From the NCBI RefSeq assembly GCF_014193375.1, contig NZ_JACHZF010000005.1, forward strand, positions 1-64,000: a stretch of 64,000 bases of DNA. The letters are read 5' to 3'. The translations under genes were made by a program, and so were the position numbers. This document shows positions 1 to 9,619 of this stretch, piece by piece (position 1 is the first letter of the stretch; the number at the start of each line of letters is the position of its first letter). Below the pieces are notes generated by a model. That model had not been told where the DNA came from. It searched no databases and saw nothing but the letters and a program-made list of their open reading frames with translations. The stretch is from Halomonas campaniensis (lineage in GTDB: Bacteria > Pseudomonadota > Gammaproteobacteria > Pseudomonadales > Halomonadaceae).

Positions 1-172
1 CAGGCCGGATATATGGCAGCAACCTGTACCTGCATCGATGAACGGAGCCTTGCAAGCCGGGAGGAGACCATATAGGGGTTCACAGCGCCCCCTCGACGGT
101 CCGGCGCTCCGGGGCCTGTCGCCGGAAAAGCCTCGAGCATAATAGTCATCTTCGACTGCCTGGAATCCGAAG

Positions 173-203
173 AAAAGCCCCGCGCTGCAGGGCAGGGCGG
201 GGC
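173..203 (-). terminator. Candidate rho-independent terminator after betA
   Basis: On the minus strand a 7-bp GC stem (GCCCCGC/GCGGGGC, 177-183 with 197-203) is followed by four U residues (173-176). It lies about 25 bases past the betA stop, as expected for the end of a bet transcript. The rest of 1-226 shows no gene. Confidence 0.6.
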
Positions 204-226
204 GCTGGGGCAACGAGGGGCCGGTG

Positions 227-1921
227 CTATGCCTCGAGGCGGCGCTGCGGCTCGCCGCGGGCGGGGGCGTCGCCCGCGACGTAGTAGGGCGCGTCGCTAC
301 GCGGCAGCGGCTCGCGGCCGCGGATCCGGTCGGCGAGCTTCTCGGCCAGCATGATGGTCGGCGCGTTGAGGTTGCCGGTGGGGATCAGCGGGAAGAGCGA
401 GGCGTCCACGACCCGGAGCCCCTCCACGCCGTGCACCCGGCCCTGGCCGTCCACCACGGCGTCCTCGCCCTCGCCCATGCGGCAGCTGCCGCAGGGATGG
501 TAGGCGGTCTCGGCATGGGCCTTGACGAAGGCGTCCAGCTCGGCGTCGGACTGCACCTCGGGCCCTGGCGAGATCTCCCGGCCGCGGTAGGCTTCGAAGG
601 CGGGCTGGTTGATGATCTCCCGGGTCAGGCGGATGGCGTCGCGGAACTCCTGCCAGTCCTTCTCGGTGGACATGTAGTTGAAGAGGATGCTCGGTGCGGC
701 CTCCGGGTCCCGGGAGGCGAGGCGGATGCGGCCGCGGCTCTCCGAGCGCATGGAGCCCACGTGGGCCTGGAAGCCGTGGGCCTGCACCGCGCTCTTGCCG
801 TTGTAGCTGATGGCGATGGGCAGGAAGTGGTACTGCAGGTTGGGCCAGGGCTCCTCGTCGCTGGTGCGGATGAAGGCGCAGGACTCGAACTGGTTGCTGG
901 CGCCGATGCCGCGGCCGAGGAAGAGCCACTCGGCACCGATCTTCGGCTGGTTGTGCCACTTCAGCGCCGGGTAGAGGGAGATCGGCTCCTTGCACTCGTA
1001 CTGGATGTACATCTCCAGGTGGTCCTGGAGGTGGGCGCCGACGTTGTCGTTGACGTGCACCGCCTCGATGCCGAACTCGTCGAGCACCTCGCGGGGGCCC
1101 ACCCCGGAGCGCTGCAGGATCTGCGGCGAGGCGATGGCGCCGGCGCAGAGCAGCACCTCGCGGCGGGCACGTACCCGCTGCGCCTGGCCCTTGTGCTCAT
1201 AGCGCACGCCCACGGCGCGCCTGCCCTCGAACTCGATGACGTCGGTGGTGGCCCGGGTCTCGATGGTCAGGTTGGGGCGCGGCTTCGCCATGTCCAGGTA
1301 GCCCCTGGCGGTGGAGGCGCGACGTCCCTTCGGGGTGACGAAGCGGTCCATGGGGCCGAAGCCCTCCTGGCGGTAGCCGTTGACGTCCTCGGTCTCGGCG
1401 TAGCCGGCCTGCCTGCCCGCCTCGATGAAGGTGCGATAGAGCGGGTTGTTGCCGGCCTTCGGGGTCGTGACGCTCACCGGCCCGTCGCCGCCGTGGTAGT
1501 CGTCGGGCCCGATGTCGCGGGTCTCGGCCTTCCTGAAGTAGGGCAGGCAGTCGGCGTAGGTCCAGTCCTCGAGGCCCGGCGCCTTGGCCCAGTTGTCGTA
1601 GTCCAGGGCGTTACCGCGGATGTAGCACATGCCGTTGATCAGCGAGGAGCCGCCGAGCCCCTTGCCGCGGCCACACTCCATGCGCCGGCCATCCATGTGC
1701 GGCTCGGGGTCGGTCTCGAAGGCCCAGTTGTAGCGCTTGCCCTGCAGCGGGTAGGCCAGGGCCGCCGGCATCTGGGTGCGGAAGTCGAAGCGGTGGTCGG
1801 GGCCGCCGGCCTCCAGCAGCAGCACCGATATGTCCGCCTCCTCGGTGAGGCGGGTGGCGAGCACGTTGCCGGCCGAGCCGGCGCCGATGATCACGTAGTC
1901 GAATTCACGAAGCTCGGACAT
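227..1921 (-). CDS. betA: Choline dehydrogenase, GMC oxidoreductase family
   Basis: A 564-residue FAD-dependent GMC oxidoreductase that oxidises choline to betaine aldehyde (and can oxidise the aldehyde) in glycine betaine synthesis, normally associated with the inner membrane. The N-terminal Rossmann motif GAGSAG (residues 13-18) binds FAD. The GMC signature region [15 protein letters not shown] follows near residue 85. The C-terminal motif [10 protein letters not shown] contains the conserved His of the family at H475. Length agrees with E. coli BetA (about 556). The ATG is preceded by a GGAGG ribosome binding site. It is the last gene of a betI-betB-betA transcript, 9 bases after betB, and a hairpin terminator follows. 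Confidence 0.96.
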   Translation of the reverse strand: MSELREFDYVIIGAGSAGNVLATRLTEEADISVLLLEAGGPDHRFDFRTQMPAALAYPLQGKRYNWAFETDPEPHMDGRRMECGRGKGLGGSSLINGMCYIRGNALDYDNWAKAPGLEDWTYADCLPYFRKAETRDIGPDDYHGGDGPVSVTTPKAGNNPLYRTFIEAGRQAGYAETEDVNGYRQEGFGPMDRFVTPKGRRASTARGYLDMAKPRPNLTIETRATTDVIEFEGRRAVGVRYEHKGQAQRVRARREVLLCAGAIASPQILQRSGVGPREVLDEFGIEAVHVNDNVGAHLQDHLEMYIQYECKEPISLYPALKWHNQPKIGAEWLFLGRGIGASNQFESCAFIRTSDEEPWPNLQYHFLPIAISYNGKSAVQAHGFQAHVGSMRSESRGRIRLASRDPEAAPSILFNYMSTEKDWQEFRDAIRLTREIINQPAFEAYRGREISPGPEVQSDAELDAFVKAHAETAYHPCGSCRMGEGEDAVVDGQGRVHGVEGLRVVDASLFPLIPTGNLNAPTIMLAEKLADRIRGREPLPRSDAPYYVAGDAPARGEPQRRLEA

Positions 1922-1930
1922 GTCGCCTCC

Positions 1931-3400
1931 TTAAAAGACCGATTCGAAGGGGCCCATCTCCACCTGCACCGACTTGGTCTGGGTGTAGTGGGCCAGGGTC
2001 TCGAGGCCGTTCTCGCGGCCGACGCCCGACTGCTTGTAGCCGCCCACCGGCATCTCGGCGGGGGACTCGCCCCAGGTGTTGATCCAGCAGATGCCCGCCT
2101 CCAGGCGGTGAATCACCCGGTGGGCGCGGTTGAGGCTCTCGGTGAATACCCCGGCGGCCAGCCCGTAGTGGGTGTCGTTGGCGCGGCGGATCACCTCCTC
2201 CTCGTCATCGAAGGCGAGGATCGCCATCACCGGGCCGAAGATCTCCTCGCCCACGATGCGCATCTCGTCGTTGCAGTCGGTGAACACCGTGGGGGCCGCC
2301 CAGGCGCCCTGGCTGAAGTCACCGCTGTTCCAGCTCTCGCCGCCGGCGAGCAGGGTGGCGCCCTCCTGCCGGCCCAGGGCGATGTAGGAGAGCACCTTGG
2401 CCTGGTGCTCGAAGCTCACCAGGGGACCGAAGTTGACGCTCGGGTCCAGCGGGTCGCCGGCGCGGATGCGTGCCACGCGCTCGGCGATCTTCGCCTCGAA
2501 GTCGTCCTTCACCGAACGCTCGACGAAGACCCGGGTGCCGTTGGTGCAGATCTGTCCGCTGGAGTAGAAGTTGGCCATCATGGCGGCGTCGGCGGCGCGG
2601 TCCAGGTCGGCATCATTGAAGACCACGAAGGGCGACTTTCCGCCCAGTTCCATGGTCACCTCCTTGAGGGTGGAGCCGCCGGCGGCGGCCATCACCTTCC
2701 TGCCGGTGCCCACCTCGCCGGTGAAGGAGACCTTGTCGATGCCGGGATGCCCGGTGAGCAGGGCGCCCACCTCGCCGGCACCGTGGACCACGTTGAAGAC
2801 GCCGTCGGGCAAGCCCGCCTCGGTGAGGATCTCGGCCAGCTTCATGGCGGTGAGCGGGGTCACCTCGCTGGGCTTGAAGACCACGGCGTTGCCGGCGGCC
2901 AGGGCCGGGGCCGCCTTCCAGCAGGCGATCTGGATGGGGTAGTTCCAGGCGCCGATGGCGCCGACCACGCCCAGCGGCTCGCGGCGGGTGTAGACGAACG
3001 AATCCTCGCGCAGCGGGATCTGGGTGCCCTCGATGGCGGCAGCGAGGCCGGCATAGTACTCCAGGGCGTCGGCGCCGGTGACGATGTCCACCGCAGCGGT
3101 CTCGCTGATCGGCTTGCCGGTGTTGCGGGTCTCGAGTTCGGCGAGCTCGTCGTTGCGCTCCCGGAGCAGCGCCACGGCACGCTGCAGGATGCGCCCGCGG
3201 GCCATGCCGCTCATGGCGGCCCATTCGCGCTGGCCGCGCCGGGCGGCCGCCACGGCGGCGTCCACGTCGGCCGCCGAGGCCTGCTGGACGCGGGCCAGCA
3301 GACTGCCGTCGAAGGGGTTCACGACCTCGAAGGTCTCGCCGGCGGTGGCGTCCACTTCGCGGCCGTCGATGTAGAGGGGCAGGGAATCGCGCTGGGTCAT
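1931..3400 (-). CDS. betB: Betaine aldehyde dehydrogenase
   Basis: A 489-residue NAD(P)-dependent aldehyde dehydrogenase that converts betaine aldehyde to glycine betaine, the osmoprotectant. Visible family features are the GAWNYP substrate/cofactor segment, [15 protein letters not shown] with the general-base Glu, and SSGQICTNG with the catalytic Cys at C285. Length matches E. coli BetB (490). It sits between betI and betA on the same strand with gaps of about 10 bases, so the three genes are probably one operon under BetI. Placement beside BetA and BetI makes the assignment much firmer than sequence alone in this broad family. Confidence 0.96.
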   Translation of the reverse strand: MTQRDSLPLYIDGREVDATAGETFEVVNPFDGSLLARVQQASAADVDAAVAAARRGQREWAAMSGMARGRILQRAVALLRERNDELAELETRNTGKPISETAAVDIVTGADALEYYAGLAAAIEGTQIPLREDSFVYTRREPLGVVGAIGAWNYPIQIACWKAAPALAAGNAVVFKPSEVTPLTAMKLAEILTEAGLPDGVFNVVHGAGEVGALLTGHPGIDKVSFTGEVGTGRKVMAAAGGSTLKEVTMELGGKSPFVVFNDADLDRAADAAMMANFYSSGQICTNGTRVFVERSVKDDFEAKIAERVARIRAGDPLDPSVNFGPLVSFEHQAKVLSYIALGRQEGATLLAGGESWNSGDFSQGAWAAPTVFTDCNDEMRIVGEEIFGPVMAILAFDDEEEVIRRANDTHYGLAAGVFTESLNRAHRVIHRLEAGICWINTWGESPAEMPVGGYKQSGVGRENGLETLAHYTQTKSVQVEMGPFESVF

Positions 3401-3412
3401 GGGGAGTCTCCT

Positions 3413-4012
3413 TCAGTCGGTGGTGGCGGTGGCAGCGAGCAGCTGGTCCAGGGTGTCGAGGGCCGTGCGGCGCGCCGAGTCGGCATCCAGGCCCCCCGGG
3501 GTCAGGGCGCCGCGCAGCCACAGGCCATCGATCACCGCGGCGAGGGTACGTGAGGCCTGGCGCGCCTCGTCGCGCGCCATGACGCGCCGGAACTGGGCGC
3601 ACAGGTTCGAGTAGAGGCGGCGGTCGTTGACCTGCTGCAGCCGCGACAGCTGAGGCCGGTGCATGCTGCTGGCCCAGAAGTCCAGCCAGGTCTTGGCCAC
3701 CGGACCGGTCACCTGGCTGCGATCGAAGTTGCCTTCGATGATGGCCCTCAGGTGCGACCGGGGGCTGTCGTCCACCAGGGCGCGTCGCCGTGCGGCCACG
3801 GCATCCCCCAGGTCGCTCAGGATCTGACGCATGGTTGCCTCCAGCAGGCCGTCCTTGCCGCCGAAGTAGTGGCTGATGATGCCGGCGGAGACGCCGGCGT
3901 GGCGGGCGATGCGCGCCACGGTGGCGTCGGCCAGGCCGACCTCGTCGATGGCCGCCATGGTCGCCTTGATCAGCTGCTGGCGGCGAATGGGTTCCATTCC
4001 TACCTTGGGCAC
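3413..4012 (-). CDS. betI: Choline-responsive TetR-family repressor
   Basis: A 199-residue TetR-family repressor of the bet genes, released from DNA by choline. I chose the GTG start at 4012: the protein then begins [15 protein letters not shown], as BetI proteins do, and an AAGGAGG ribosome binding site (4020-4026) lies 7 bases upstream. The longer reading frame to 4123 would add 37 unrelated residues and run through the operator. The N-terminal helix-turn-helix ([21 protein letters not shown]) and the C-terminal [13 protein letters not shown] segment match the family. It is the first gene of betIBA and faces a choline-type binding protein across a shared promoter region. Confidence 0.93.
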   Translation of the reverse strand: MPKVGMEPIRRQQLIKATMAAIDEVGLADATVARIARHAGVSAGIISHYFGGKDGLLEATMRQILSDLGDAVAARRRALVDDSPRSHLRAIIEGNFDRSQVTGPVAKTWLDFWASSMHRPQLSRLQQVNDRRLYSNLCAQFRRVMARDEARQASRTLAAVIDGLWLRGALTPGGLDADSARRTALDTLDQLLAATATTD

Positions 4013-4106
4013 CTCGAGACCTCCTTGTTGATGGGCAGAGTTGCTGGGCAGACTTGCCACCACACCGGTGAGCATGGTTAGGATAGACACAGCCTGCCAT
4101 TTTTTT

Positions 4107-4134
4107 ATTGAACGTTCAATCAATAACGTTCGAT
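4107..4134. promoter_or_regulatory. Probable BetI operator between betI and the binding-protein gene
   Basis: A perfect 14-bp palindrome ATTGAACGTTCAAT (4107-4120) is followed by a second, imperfect copy of its core, ATAACGTTCGAT (4123-4134). The cores AACGTT are 16 bases apart. AT-rich AACGTT-centred palindromes in bet intergenic regions are typical BetI boxes. The site lies between two divergent genes, so it could control both. Confidence 0.75.
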
Positions 4135-4214
4135 CGACACGTTCCCGGCCGGCATCGTCTCGCCTCGGCCTGTCGCCGAGCCCGTTTCGTCAGACATCCC
4201 AAGGAGGTTTTCCC

Positions 4215-5177
4215 ATGACCGCATCTCCCATGACTCGCCGCCTGGCCCTGGGCCTGGGTGCCGCCGCCACCCTGGGGGCGACGCCGCTCTACGCCCAGGA
4301 GCCGGAAAGCTGCGCCACGGTGCGTTTCGCCGAGGTGGGCTGGACCGACATCACCGCCACCACCGCGCTGACCACCGAGGTGCTCGAGGCGCTGGGCTAC
4401 GACACCCGCATCGACACGGTCTCCGTGCCCATCGCCTACCAGGGCATGAAGAACGACGACTTCGATGTCTTCCTGGGCAACTGGATGCCCTCCATGGCGT
4501 CGATCAGCGATCCCTACGTGGAGGAGGGCAGCGTCGAGCGGCTGGGGGCCAACCTGGAGGGCGCCAAATACACCCTGGCGGTGCCGCAGTACGTCCATGA
4601 CGCCGGCGTCACCTCGGTGGCCGATCTGGCCGAGCACGCCGAGGCGTTCGACAGCACCCTCCACGGCATCGAGGCCGGCAACGACGGCAACGAGCTGATC
4701 CAGCAGATGATCGATGACGACGCCTTCGGCCTCGGCGACTGGCGGCTGGTCGATTCCAGCGAGGCGGGCATGCTCGCCGAACTGCGCGCCCGGGTACCGG
4801 AAGAGCGCTGGATGGTGTTCCTGGGCTGGGAGCCGCATCCCATGAATACCAACTTCGACATGGCCTACCTGGAGGGGGCCGACGATTACTTCGGTCCCGA
4901 CCTGGGCGGCGCCACCGTCTACACCAACACCCGCGGTGGCTACGTCGAGGAGTGTGCGAATGTCGGGACGCTGCTTTCGAACCTCGCCTTCACCCTGGAG
5001 ATGGAGAACCAGCTGATGGCCGAGATCATGGACGCGGGCGAGGATCCCCGGGATGCCGCCCGCGCCTACCTGCAGGCCAACCCCGAGGTGCTGGAAGCCT
5101 GGCTCGAGGGTGTCGAGACCCGCGATGGCGAGGAGGGCCTGGCCGCGGTACGCCGGGCGCTTGACCTGGACGCCTGA
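4215..5177 (+). CDS. Choline/betaine-type ABC transporter substrate-binding protein
   Basis: A 320-residue periplasmic binding protein of the OpuAC family, closest in pattern to the choline binder ChoX (caiX/choX group). The start is ATG 4215 behind AAGGAGG; the longer frame to 4041 would run through the operator. A signal peptide (RR-x-hydrophobic, cleavage near A27, PLYA-QE) is clear. Aromatic residues suited to a quaternary-ammonium cage appear in GWTDI, GNWMP, YVHDAG and FLGWEPHPMN. No permease or ATPase gene is adjacent, so it is an orphan binder that must use components encoded elsewhere. It diverges from betI over a BetI-type operator, which suggests choline control. Choline is favoured over betaine or proline betaine by context only. 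Confidence 0.85.
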   Translation: MTASPMTRRLALGLGAAATLGATPLYAQEPESCATVRFAEVGWTDITATTALTTEVLEALGYDTRIDTVSVPIAYQGMKNDDFDVFLGNWMPSMASISDPYVEEGSVERLGANLEGAKYTLAVPQYVHDAGVTSVADLAEHAEAFDSTLHGIEAGNDGNELIQQMIDDDAFGLGDWRLVDSSEAGMLAELRARVPEERWMVFLGWEPHPMNTNFDMAYLEGADDYFGPDLGGATVYTNTRGGYVEECANVGTLLSNLAFTLEMENQLMAEIMDAGEDPRDAARAYLQANPEVLEAWLEGVETRDGEEGLAAVRRALDLDA

Positions 5178-5185
5178 GGTGCCGG

Positions 5186-5214
5186 CGGTGGGCTTGCCAA
5201 GGGGCGGCCCACCG
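5186..5214 (+). terminator. Hairpin after the choline-binding protein gene
   Basis: An 8-bp perfect inverted repeat, CGGTGGGC (5186-5193) and GCCCACCG (5207-5214), begins 9 bases after the stop codon. There is no strong U tract, so termination is uncertain. It overlaps the -35 of the following tRNA promoter. Confidence 0.4.
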
Positions 5215-5222
5215 TGCATAAT
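5194..5222 (+). promoter_or_regulatory. Candidate sigma-70 promoter of tRNA-Met
   Basis: TTGCCA (5194-5199) and CATAAT (5217-5222) are separated by 17 bases and followed by a GC-rich discriminator, typical of stable-RNA promoters. The tRNA begins about 50 bases after the expected start of transcription. Confidence 0.6.
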
Positions 5223-5237
5223 TCACCCCCGTCGCAC

Positions 5238-5265
5238 GGCGCATTGGCGTCGGCGCATTGGCGTC
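5238..5265 (+). repeat. 14-bp perfect tandem duplication in the tRNA-Met leader
   Basis: GGCGCATTGGCGTC occurs twice head to tail (5238-5251 and 5252-5265) between the candidate promoter and the tRNA 5' end. It lies in the part of the precursor that is removed on maturation. Confidence 0.85.
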
Positions 5266-5280
5266 GAGGCGGTGGAAAAT

Positions 5281-5357
5281 GGCTACGTAGCTCAGCTGGT
5301 TAGAGCACATCACTCATAATGATGGGGTCCCCTGTTCAAATCAGGGCGTAGCCACCA
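5281..5357 (+). tRNA. tRNA-Met (CAT), elongator type
   Basis: A 77-base cloverleaf with acceptor stem GGCTACG/CGTAGCC, anticodon loop CTCATAA, T arm CCCTG-TTCAAAT-CAGGG and an encoded CCA. The fully paired acceptor stem and close likeness to E. coli metT-type tRNA indicate the elongator, not the initiator. It is identical to the tRNA at 9528-9604 on the opposite strand. Confidence 0.97.
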
Positions 5358-5370
5358 GAACGCTCGCAAG

Positions 5371-5406
5371 ACGCCCGCCAGGCCCTCGTCCCGGCGGGCG
5401 TTTTCC
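5371..5406 (+). terminator. Rho-independent terminator after tRNA-Met
   Basis: A perfect 9-bp stem ACGCCCGCC (5371-5379)/GGCGGGCGT (5393-5401) is followed by TTTTCC. It separates the tRNA-Met transcript from the tRNA-Asn transcript. Confidence 0.8.
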
Positions 5407-5452
5407 GTTGTGTGGCTGCCGGTTGCGGGGGCGTCGGAAGCCCAAACGGCCC

Positions 5453-5480
5453 TTGACCTGGCAGGCGTGATCCGTATACT
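5453..5480 (+). promoter_or_regulatory. Promoter of the tRNA-Asn array
   Basis: TTGACC (5453-5458) and TATACT (5475-5480) with 16-base spacing, followed by the GC-rich ACGCCCC discriminator typical of growth-rate-controlled stable RNA genes. The first tRNA-Asn starts 21 bases after the -10. Confidence 0.75.
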
Positions 5481-5501
5481 ACGCCCCGTACTCGACGCCG
5501 T

Positions 5502-5577
<76 letters not shown>

Positions 5578-5610
5578 ACGTCGGTTCGAGTACGCTGCGG
5601 TAACGGTCGA

Positions 5611-5686
<76 letters not shown>

Positions 5687-5717
5687 GCCGCCGCACCCCT
5701 CTGCAGTATCCGGTCAT

Positions 5718-5793
5718 TCCCCGATAGCTCAGTTGGTAGAGCAAATGACTGTTAATCATTGGGTCGCAGGTTCGAGTCCTGCTCGGGGAGCCA
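5718..5793 (+). tRNA. tRNA-Asn (GTT), copy 3
   Basis: Same fold and anticodon as copies 1 and 2. It differs by compensatory pairs in the acceptor (TCCCCGA/TCGGGGA) and anticodon stem (ATGAC.../...TCATT region), so the stems stay paired. CCA is encoded. No U-tailed hairpin follows immediately. Confidence 0.97.
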
Positions 5794-5929
5794 TCCGTAT
5801 TTTCCTGTCGTCGCGCTGATGCCGCCGCGGGCTCCCGTCAGGGTTCCCGATCTCTTGCCGTGCCCGGATGACGGCCGGGTTCACCGCGCCGGTCCGGCGC
5901 TCGCCTCCGCGTCGCCTCCAACGCAGTGC

Positions 5930-5948
5930 GCCGGCCCCAGGGGCCGGC
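5930..5948. terminator. GC hairpin between tRNA-Asn array and prc
   Basis: A perfect 8-bp inverted repeat GCCGGCCC/GGGCCGGC with a 3-base loop lies between convergent transcripts (tRNA-Asn plus, prc minus). No U tract on either strand, so it is only a possible bidirectional stop. Confidence 0.4.
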
Positions 5949-5982
5949 ACACGGTGTGGCGGTGCTCGGTGATCGGGCCGTA

Positions 5983-8040
5983 TCAGTCCCGGTTGGCCAG
6001 CCGGTAGCCGCCGCTGAGCTTCGCGTAGTCGAGCAGGATATGGGCGGCTTCCACCACCTGCACCTGCTCCACCGGCTCGTCGTCGCTCTCCTCGCCGCGG
6101 GCGTCGATCCACTCCTCGAGGGGGTCCAGGCCCAGTGCCAGGCGGCGCTGGTTCTCCAGGGCGAGCTGCTCGGCCTCCTGGGCCTCCACCTCGCGCTGGC
6201 GCTGTTCGCGGTTGAGGCTGACGCTGGTGTTCTGCTCGCGCATCCGGCGGGTCAGCTCGGCCTGCTGCTCCAGGTAGCGGAAGTTGGGCAGTTCCTCGGC
6301 GCGCTGGCGATGGCGGTCCTTGAGGGACTCCATGTGGCGCCAGGGCTCGCCGTAGTTGCGGTACTGCACCGAACGCACGGTGTCCCAGTCGAGGGCGTTG
6401 TCGAGGCTGCTTTCGCCGATCAGCGCCGGGTCGATCAGGCTCGGGAAGATGATGTCGGGCTCGACGCCGCGGTGCTGGGTGCTGTCGCCGGAGATCCGGT
6501 AGAACTTGGCACGGGTCAGCTTGATCTGGCCATGGGAGAGTTCGTTGAGGGTCTGCACCGTGCCCTTGCCGAAGGTCGGCGTGCCCATCACCAGGCCGCG
6601 GCCGTAGTCCTGGATGGCGCCGGCGAAGATCTCCGAGGCCGAGGCCGAGAGGCGGTTGACCAGCACGCCCAGCGGGCCGTCGTAGATGGCGCCGGCCTCG
6701 GTGTCGCCGTAGAGGCTGATGCGGCCGCGGGCATCCCGCACCTGCACGGTGGGGCCGCGATCGATGAACAGGCCGATCAGCGAGTTGGCCTCCTGCAGGG
6801 CGCCGCCGCCGTTGTTGCGCAGGTCGAGCACGATGCCCTCGACGCCCTCGGCCTTGAGGCGCTCGATCTCCCGGGCCACGTCGCGGGTGGTGCTGCGGAA
6901 CTCCTCCTCGCCGGCCTGCCAGGCGTCGAAGTCCACGTAGAAGGTGGGAATCTTGATGCTGCCGATGCGGTGGATGCCGTCCTCGCGTTCGATCTCGATC
7001 ACCTCGCCGCGGGCCGCCTGGTCCTCGAGGTTGACGGTGTCGCGGGTGATCTCGACGACCTTGGAGCGGGTCATGTCCACGGCCTGGGCCGGCACCACGT
7101 CGAGGCGCACCACGGAGCCCTTGGGCCCGCGGATCAGGTCGACCACGTTGTCCAGGCGCATGCCCACCACGTTGACCATCTCGCCCGCTTCCTGGCCCAC
7201 GGCGATGATGCGGTCGGCGGGTTCCAGGGCCCCGGCGCGGTCGGCGGGGCCGCCCGGCACCAGGCTGGCCACCTTCACGTACTCGCCGTCGGACTGCAGC
7301 AGGGCGCCGATGCCTTCCAGCGACAGTCGCATCTGGATGTCGAAGGATTCGCCCTGACGCGGGGAGAGGTATTCGCTGTGCGGGTCGATGCTGCTGGTGA
7401 CGGCGGCCATGAAGAGGCCGAAGACGTCCTCCTCGTTGGTCTGGCGAACCCGGGAGAGCTGACCCTCGTAGCGCTGGCGCAGGTTCTCGACCACCTGCTC
7501 GTCGTCCTGGCCGCTGATGGCCAGGGTCAGCGCCGCATTCTTCTGCCGCTTGAACCAGAGGTCGTCCAGCTCGTCCAGGCTCTCGGCCCAGGGGGCCTCG
7601 TCGCGGTCGATCTCGAGGCGCAGGTCGCTTTCGTAGCGGAAGGCCAGGCCCTCGTCCAGGCGCTCCAGCAGCCATTCGAAACGCGCCTCGGCGCGCTGGT
7701 GATAGCGATCATAGAGCGCGAAGGCATCGTCGAGCTCGCCGTCCAGCAGGGCGTCGTCGAGGCGTTCCTCCAGATGGCGGAAGTCGGCGACATCATCGGC
7801 CAGCAGGAAGGCCCGCTGGCCGTCGAGGACGTCCAGGTAGCGCTCGAAGGCCTGGCGCGACCAGGCGTCGTCGAGGCGGATGTCGGCATAGTGGCCGTAG
7901 CGCAGCGACTCGGCGACCTCCACGGCCGCCTGGCGCTGCGCATCGGTGGGTTGCGGCTGGGCCAGCGCGACGGTGGCGACCAGCAGCAGCCCGACCAGAG
8001 CAGTGGTCGAACGCCCCAGGTTGGCAAGCAGGCTCATCAA
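5983..8040 (-). CDS. prc: Carboxy-terminal (tail-specific) processing protease, S41A
   Basis: A 685-residue periplasmic serine protease of the Prc/Tsp type, which trims or degrades periplasmic proteins from their C termini and in E. coli processes FtsI and degrades MepS. A signal peptide ends near ALAQ (about residue 27). A long N-terminal helical region is followed by a PDZ domain (about 240-320, with VKVASLVPGGPADRAG), the S41 domain with LDLRNNGGG, the catalytic Ser in SASASE (S467) and Lys in FGKGT (K492), and a C-terminal DUF3340 region. Length equals E. coli Prc (682). It diverges from the aminopeptidase gene; a 7-bp inverted repeat lies in the shared upstream region. Confidence 0.96.
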   Translation of the reverse strand: MMSLLANLGRSTTALVGLLLVATVALAQPQPTDAQRQAAVEVAESLRYGHYADIRLDDAWSRQAFERYLDVLDGQRAFLLADDVADFRHLEERLDDALLDGELDDAFALYDRYHQRAEARFEWLLERLDEGLAFRYESDLRLEIDRDEAPWAESLDELDDLWFKRQKNAALTLAISGQDDEQVVENLRQRYEGQLSRVRQTNEEDVFGLFMAAVTSSIDPHSEYLSPRQGESFDIQMRLSLEGIGALLQSDGEYVKVASLVPGGPADRAGALEPADRIIAVGQEAGEMVNVVGMRLDNVVDLIRGPKGSVVRLDVVPAQAVDMTRSKVVEITRDTVNLEDQAARGEVIEIEREDGIHRIGSIKIPTFYVDFDAWQAGEEEFRSTTRDVAREIERLKAEGVEGIVLDLRNNGGGALQEANSLIGLFIDRGPTVQVRDARGRISLYGDTEAGAIYDGPLGVLVNRLSASASEIFAGAIQDYGRGLVMGTPTFGKGTVQTLNELSHGQIKLTRAKFYRISGDSTQHRGVEPDIIFPSLIDPALIGESSLDNALDWDTVRSVQYRNYGEPWRHMESLKDRHRQRAEELPNFRYLEQQAELTRRMREQNTSVSLNREQRQREVEAQEAEQLALENQRRLALGLDPLEEWIDARGEESDDEPVEQVQVVEAAHILLDYAKLSGGYRLANRD

Positions 8041-8087
8041 TGAAGCACTCCCGGTTTCATGTACACTCTATTCCCTTGACCCTCGCC

Positions 8088-8110
8088 CGGTTCATGAGTT
8101 GCGTGAACCG
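8088..8110. promoter_or_regulatory. Inverted repeat between prc and apeB
   Basis: CGGTTCA (8088-8094) and TGAACCG (8104-8110) form a perfect 7-bp inverted repeat with a 9-base spacer, in the 126-base divergent gap. It may be an operator; no regulator is evident nearby. Confidence 0.35.
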
Positions 8111-8166
8111 AGCAGGCATTGTAGCAGCTTCGGTTGTCATCCCATGACATCTATGTAGAGGAACCC

Positions 8167-9465
8167 ATGTCCCAGGACGACCTGGTCGAGCGTCTGCTCG
8201 ACTTCCTGCGCCGCTCTCCCACTCCCTGGCATGCCGTCGCCAGCATGGCGTCGCGCCTCGAGGCCGCCGGCTTCCGGCGGCTCGACGAGCGCGAGCCCTG
8301 GCAGCTGGCCCCCGGCGAGCGGGTCTACGTGACCCGCAACGACTCCTCGATCATCGCGCTGCAGCTGCCCCGCGAGCCGCTGGCCGCGCTGCGCATGATC
8401 GGCGCCCATACCGACAGCCCCGGCCTGCGTCTCAAGCCCCATGCCGCCCAGAGTGCCGCCGGCTGGCTTCAGCTTGGCATCGAGATCTACGGCGGCATGC
8501 TGCTCGCGCCCTGGTTCGACCGCGACCTGGGGCTGGCGGGGCGGGTCCATGTGCGCCACCCCGACGGTCGCCTGGAGGGCGTGCTGCTGCATGTCGACCG
8601 GCCGGTGGCGATCATCCCGAGCCTGGCCATCCACCTCGATCGCGAGGCCAACAACGGGCGGGCCATCAACGCCCAGACCGAGATGGCGCCGGTGCTCCTC
8701 CAGGGCGGCGGGTCGCCGGACCTGGAGCGCCTGCTCAAGGCGTGGCTTGCCGAGCAGCATGGCCTGGAGGACATCGAGCTGCTCGACTTCGAGCTCGGCC
8801 TCCATGACACGCAGCCGCCGAGCCGGGTCGGCGTCGAGGGGGAGCTGATCGCCAGCGCCCGGCTCGACAACCTGCTCTCCTGCTTCGTCGGGCTGGAGGC
8901 GCTGCTCGCCTCGGATGGCCGCCAGGGGGTGGTACTGGTGGCCAACGACCACGAGGAGGTGGGCAGTGCCAGCGCCTGCGGGGCCCAGGGGCCCTTCCTC
9001 GGCGACGTGTTGCGGCGGGTCTGCGGGCAGTTGGGGCAGGGCGGCGATGAGGCCATCATCCGCCTGATCCAGGCGTCGCGGATGATCTCCTGCGACAACG
9101 CCCATGCGCTGCACCCCAACTTCCGCGACAAGCACGATGCCGCCCACGGGCCGGCGCTCAACGGTGGCCCGGTGATCAAGGTCAACGCCAACCAGCGCTA
9201 CGCCACCAACAGCGCCACGGCGGCGATGTTCCGCGACCTCTGCCGCCAGGCCGAGGTGCCGGTGCAGACCTTCGTGACCCGCGCCGACATGGGCTGCGGC
9301 AGCACCATCGGGCCGATCACCGCCACCGAGCTCGGGGTGCCGACCCTGGACGTGGGTGCCCCCCAGTGGGCCATGCACTCGATCCGCGAGACCGCGGGCA
9401 GCCACGACGTCGCCTACCTGGCCCGGGTGCTGACCGCCTTCTGCAACCGCCAGGTGCTGGACTGA
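8167..9465 (+). CDS. apeB: M18 family aminopeptidase
   Basis: A 432-residue di-metal aminopeptidase of family M18 (ApeB group), which removes N-terminal residues from peptides in the cytoplasm, often with an acidic preference. I start at ATG 8167 behind GAGGAA; an in-frame upstream codon at 8134 lacks a binding site. Metal ligands appear in GAHTDSPG (His, Asp), the NDHEEVGS motif (Glu-Glu) and the C-terminal MHSIRE motif; SARLDNL supplies the bridging Asp. Length fits the family (about 430). The gene stands alone and is followed by a strong terminator shared with the opposing tRNA-Met. Confidence 0.93.
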   Translation: MSQDDLVERLLDFLRRSPTPWHAVASMASRLEAAGFRRLDEREPWQLAPGERVYVTRNDSSIIALQLPREPLAALRMIGAHTDSPGLRLKPHAAQSAAGWLQLGIEIYGGMLLAPWFDRDLGLAGRVHVRHPDGRLEGVLLHVDRPVAIIPSLAIHLDREANNGRAINAQTEMAPVLLQGGGSPDLERLLKAWLAEQHGLEDIELLDFELGLHDTQPPSRVGVEGELIASARLDNLLSCFVGLEALLASDGRQGVVLVANDHEEVGSASACGAQGPFLGDVLRRVCGQLGQGGDEAIIRLIQASRMISCDNAHALHPNFRDKHDAAHGPALNGGPVIKVNANQRYATNSATAAMFRDLCRQAEVPVQTFVTRADMGCGSTIGPITATELGVPTLDVGAPQWAMHSIRETAGSHDVAYLARVLTAFCNRQVLD

Positions 9466-9493
9466 CGGCGAGGCCGCGGGTCCGAAAACGACG

Positions 9494-9520
9494 AAACCCG
9501 GCGCCGAGGCGCCGGGTTTC
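9494..9520. terminator. Bidirectional terminator between apeB and tRNA-Met
   Basis: A perfect 12-bp inverted repeat AAACCCGGCGCC (9494-9505)/GGCGCCGGGTTT (9508-9519). The A/T ends give a U-rich 3' side on both strands, and it lies between convergent genes. Confidence 0.85.
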
Positions 9521-9527
9521 TGCTGTC

Positions 9528-9604
9528 TGGTGGCTACGCCCTGATTTGAACAGGGGACCCCATCATTATGAGTGATGTGCTCTAACCAGCTGAGCTACGT
9601 AGCC
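9528..9604 (-). tRNA. tRNA-Met (CAT), elongator type, second copy
   Basis: The exact reverse complement of 5281-5357: same acceptor, CAT anticodon and encoded CCA. Together the two copies form a 77-bp inverted repeat around the tRNA-Asn/prc/apeB segment. It has its own promoter on the minus strand. Confidence 0.97.
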
Positions 9605-9619
9605 GTACAACGGGGGCGA

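Noticed and set aside
224..3553. A 1109-residue open frame on the plus strand
   Set aside because: It lies antisense to betA and betB, has low-complexity Gly/Ala/Val/His composition and no domain; high-GC third positions create such shadow frames throughout the window.
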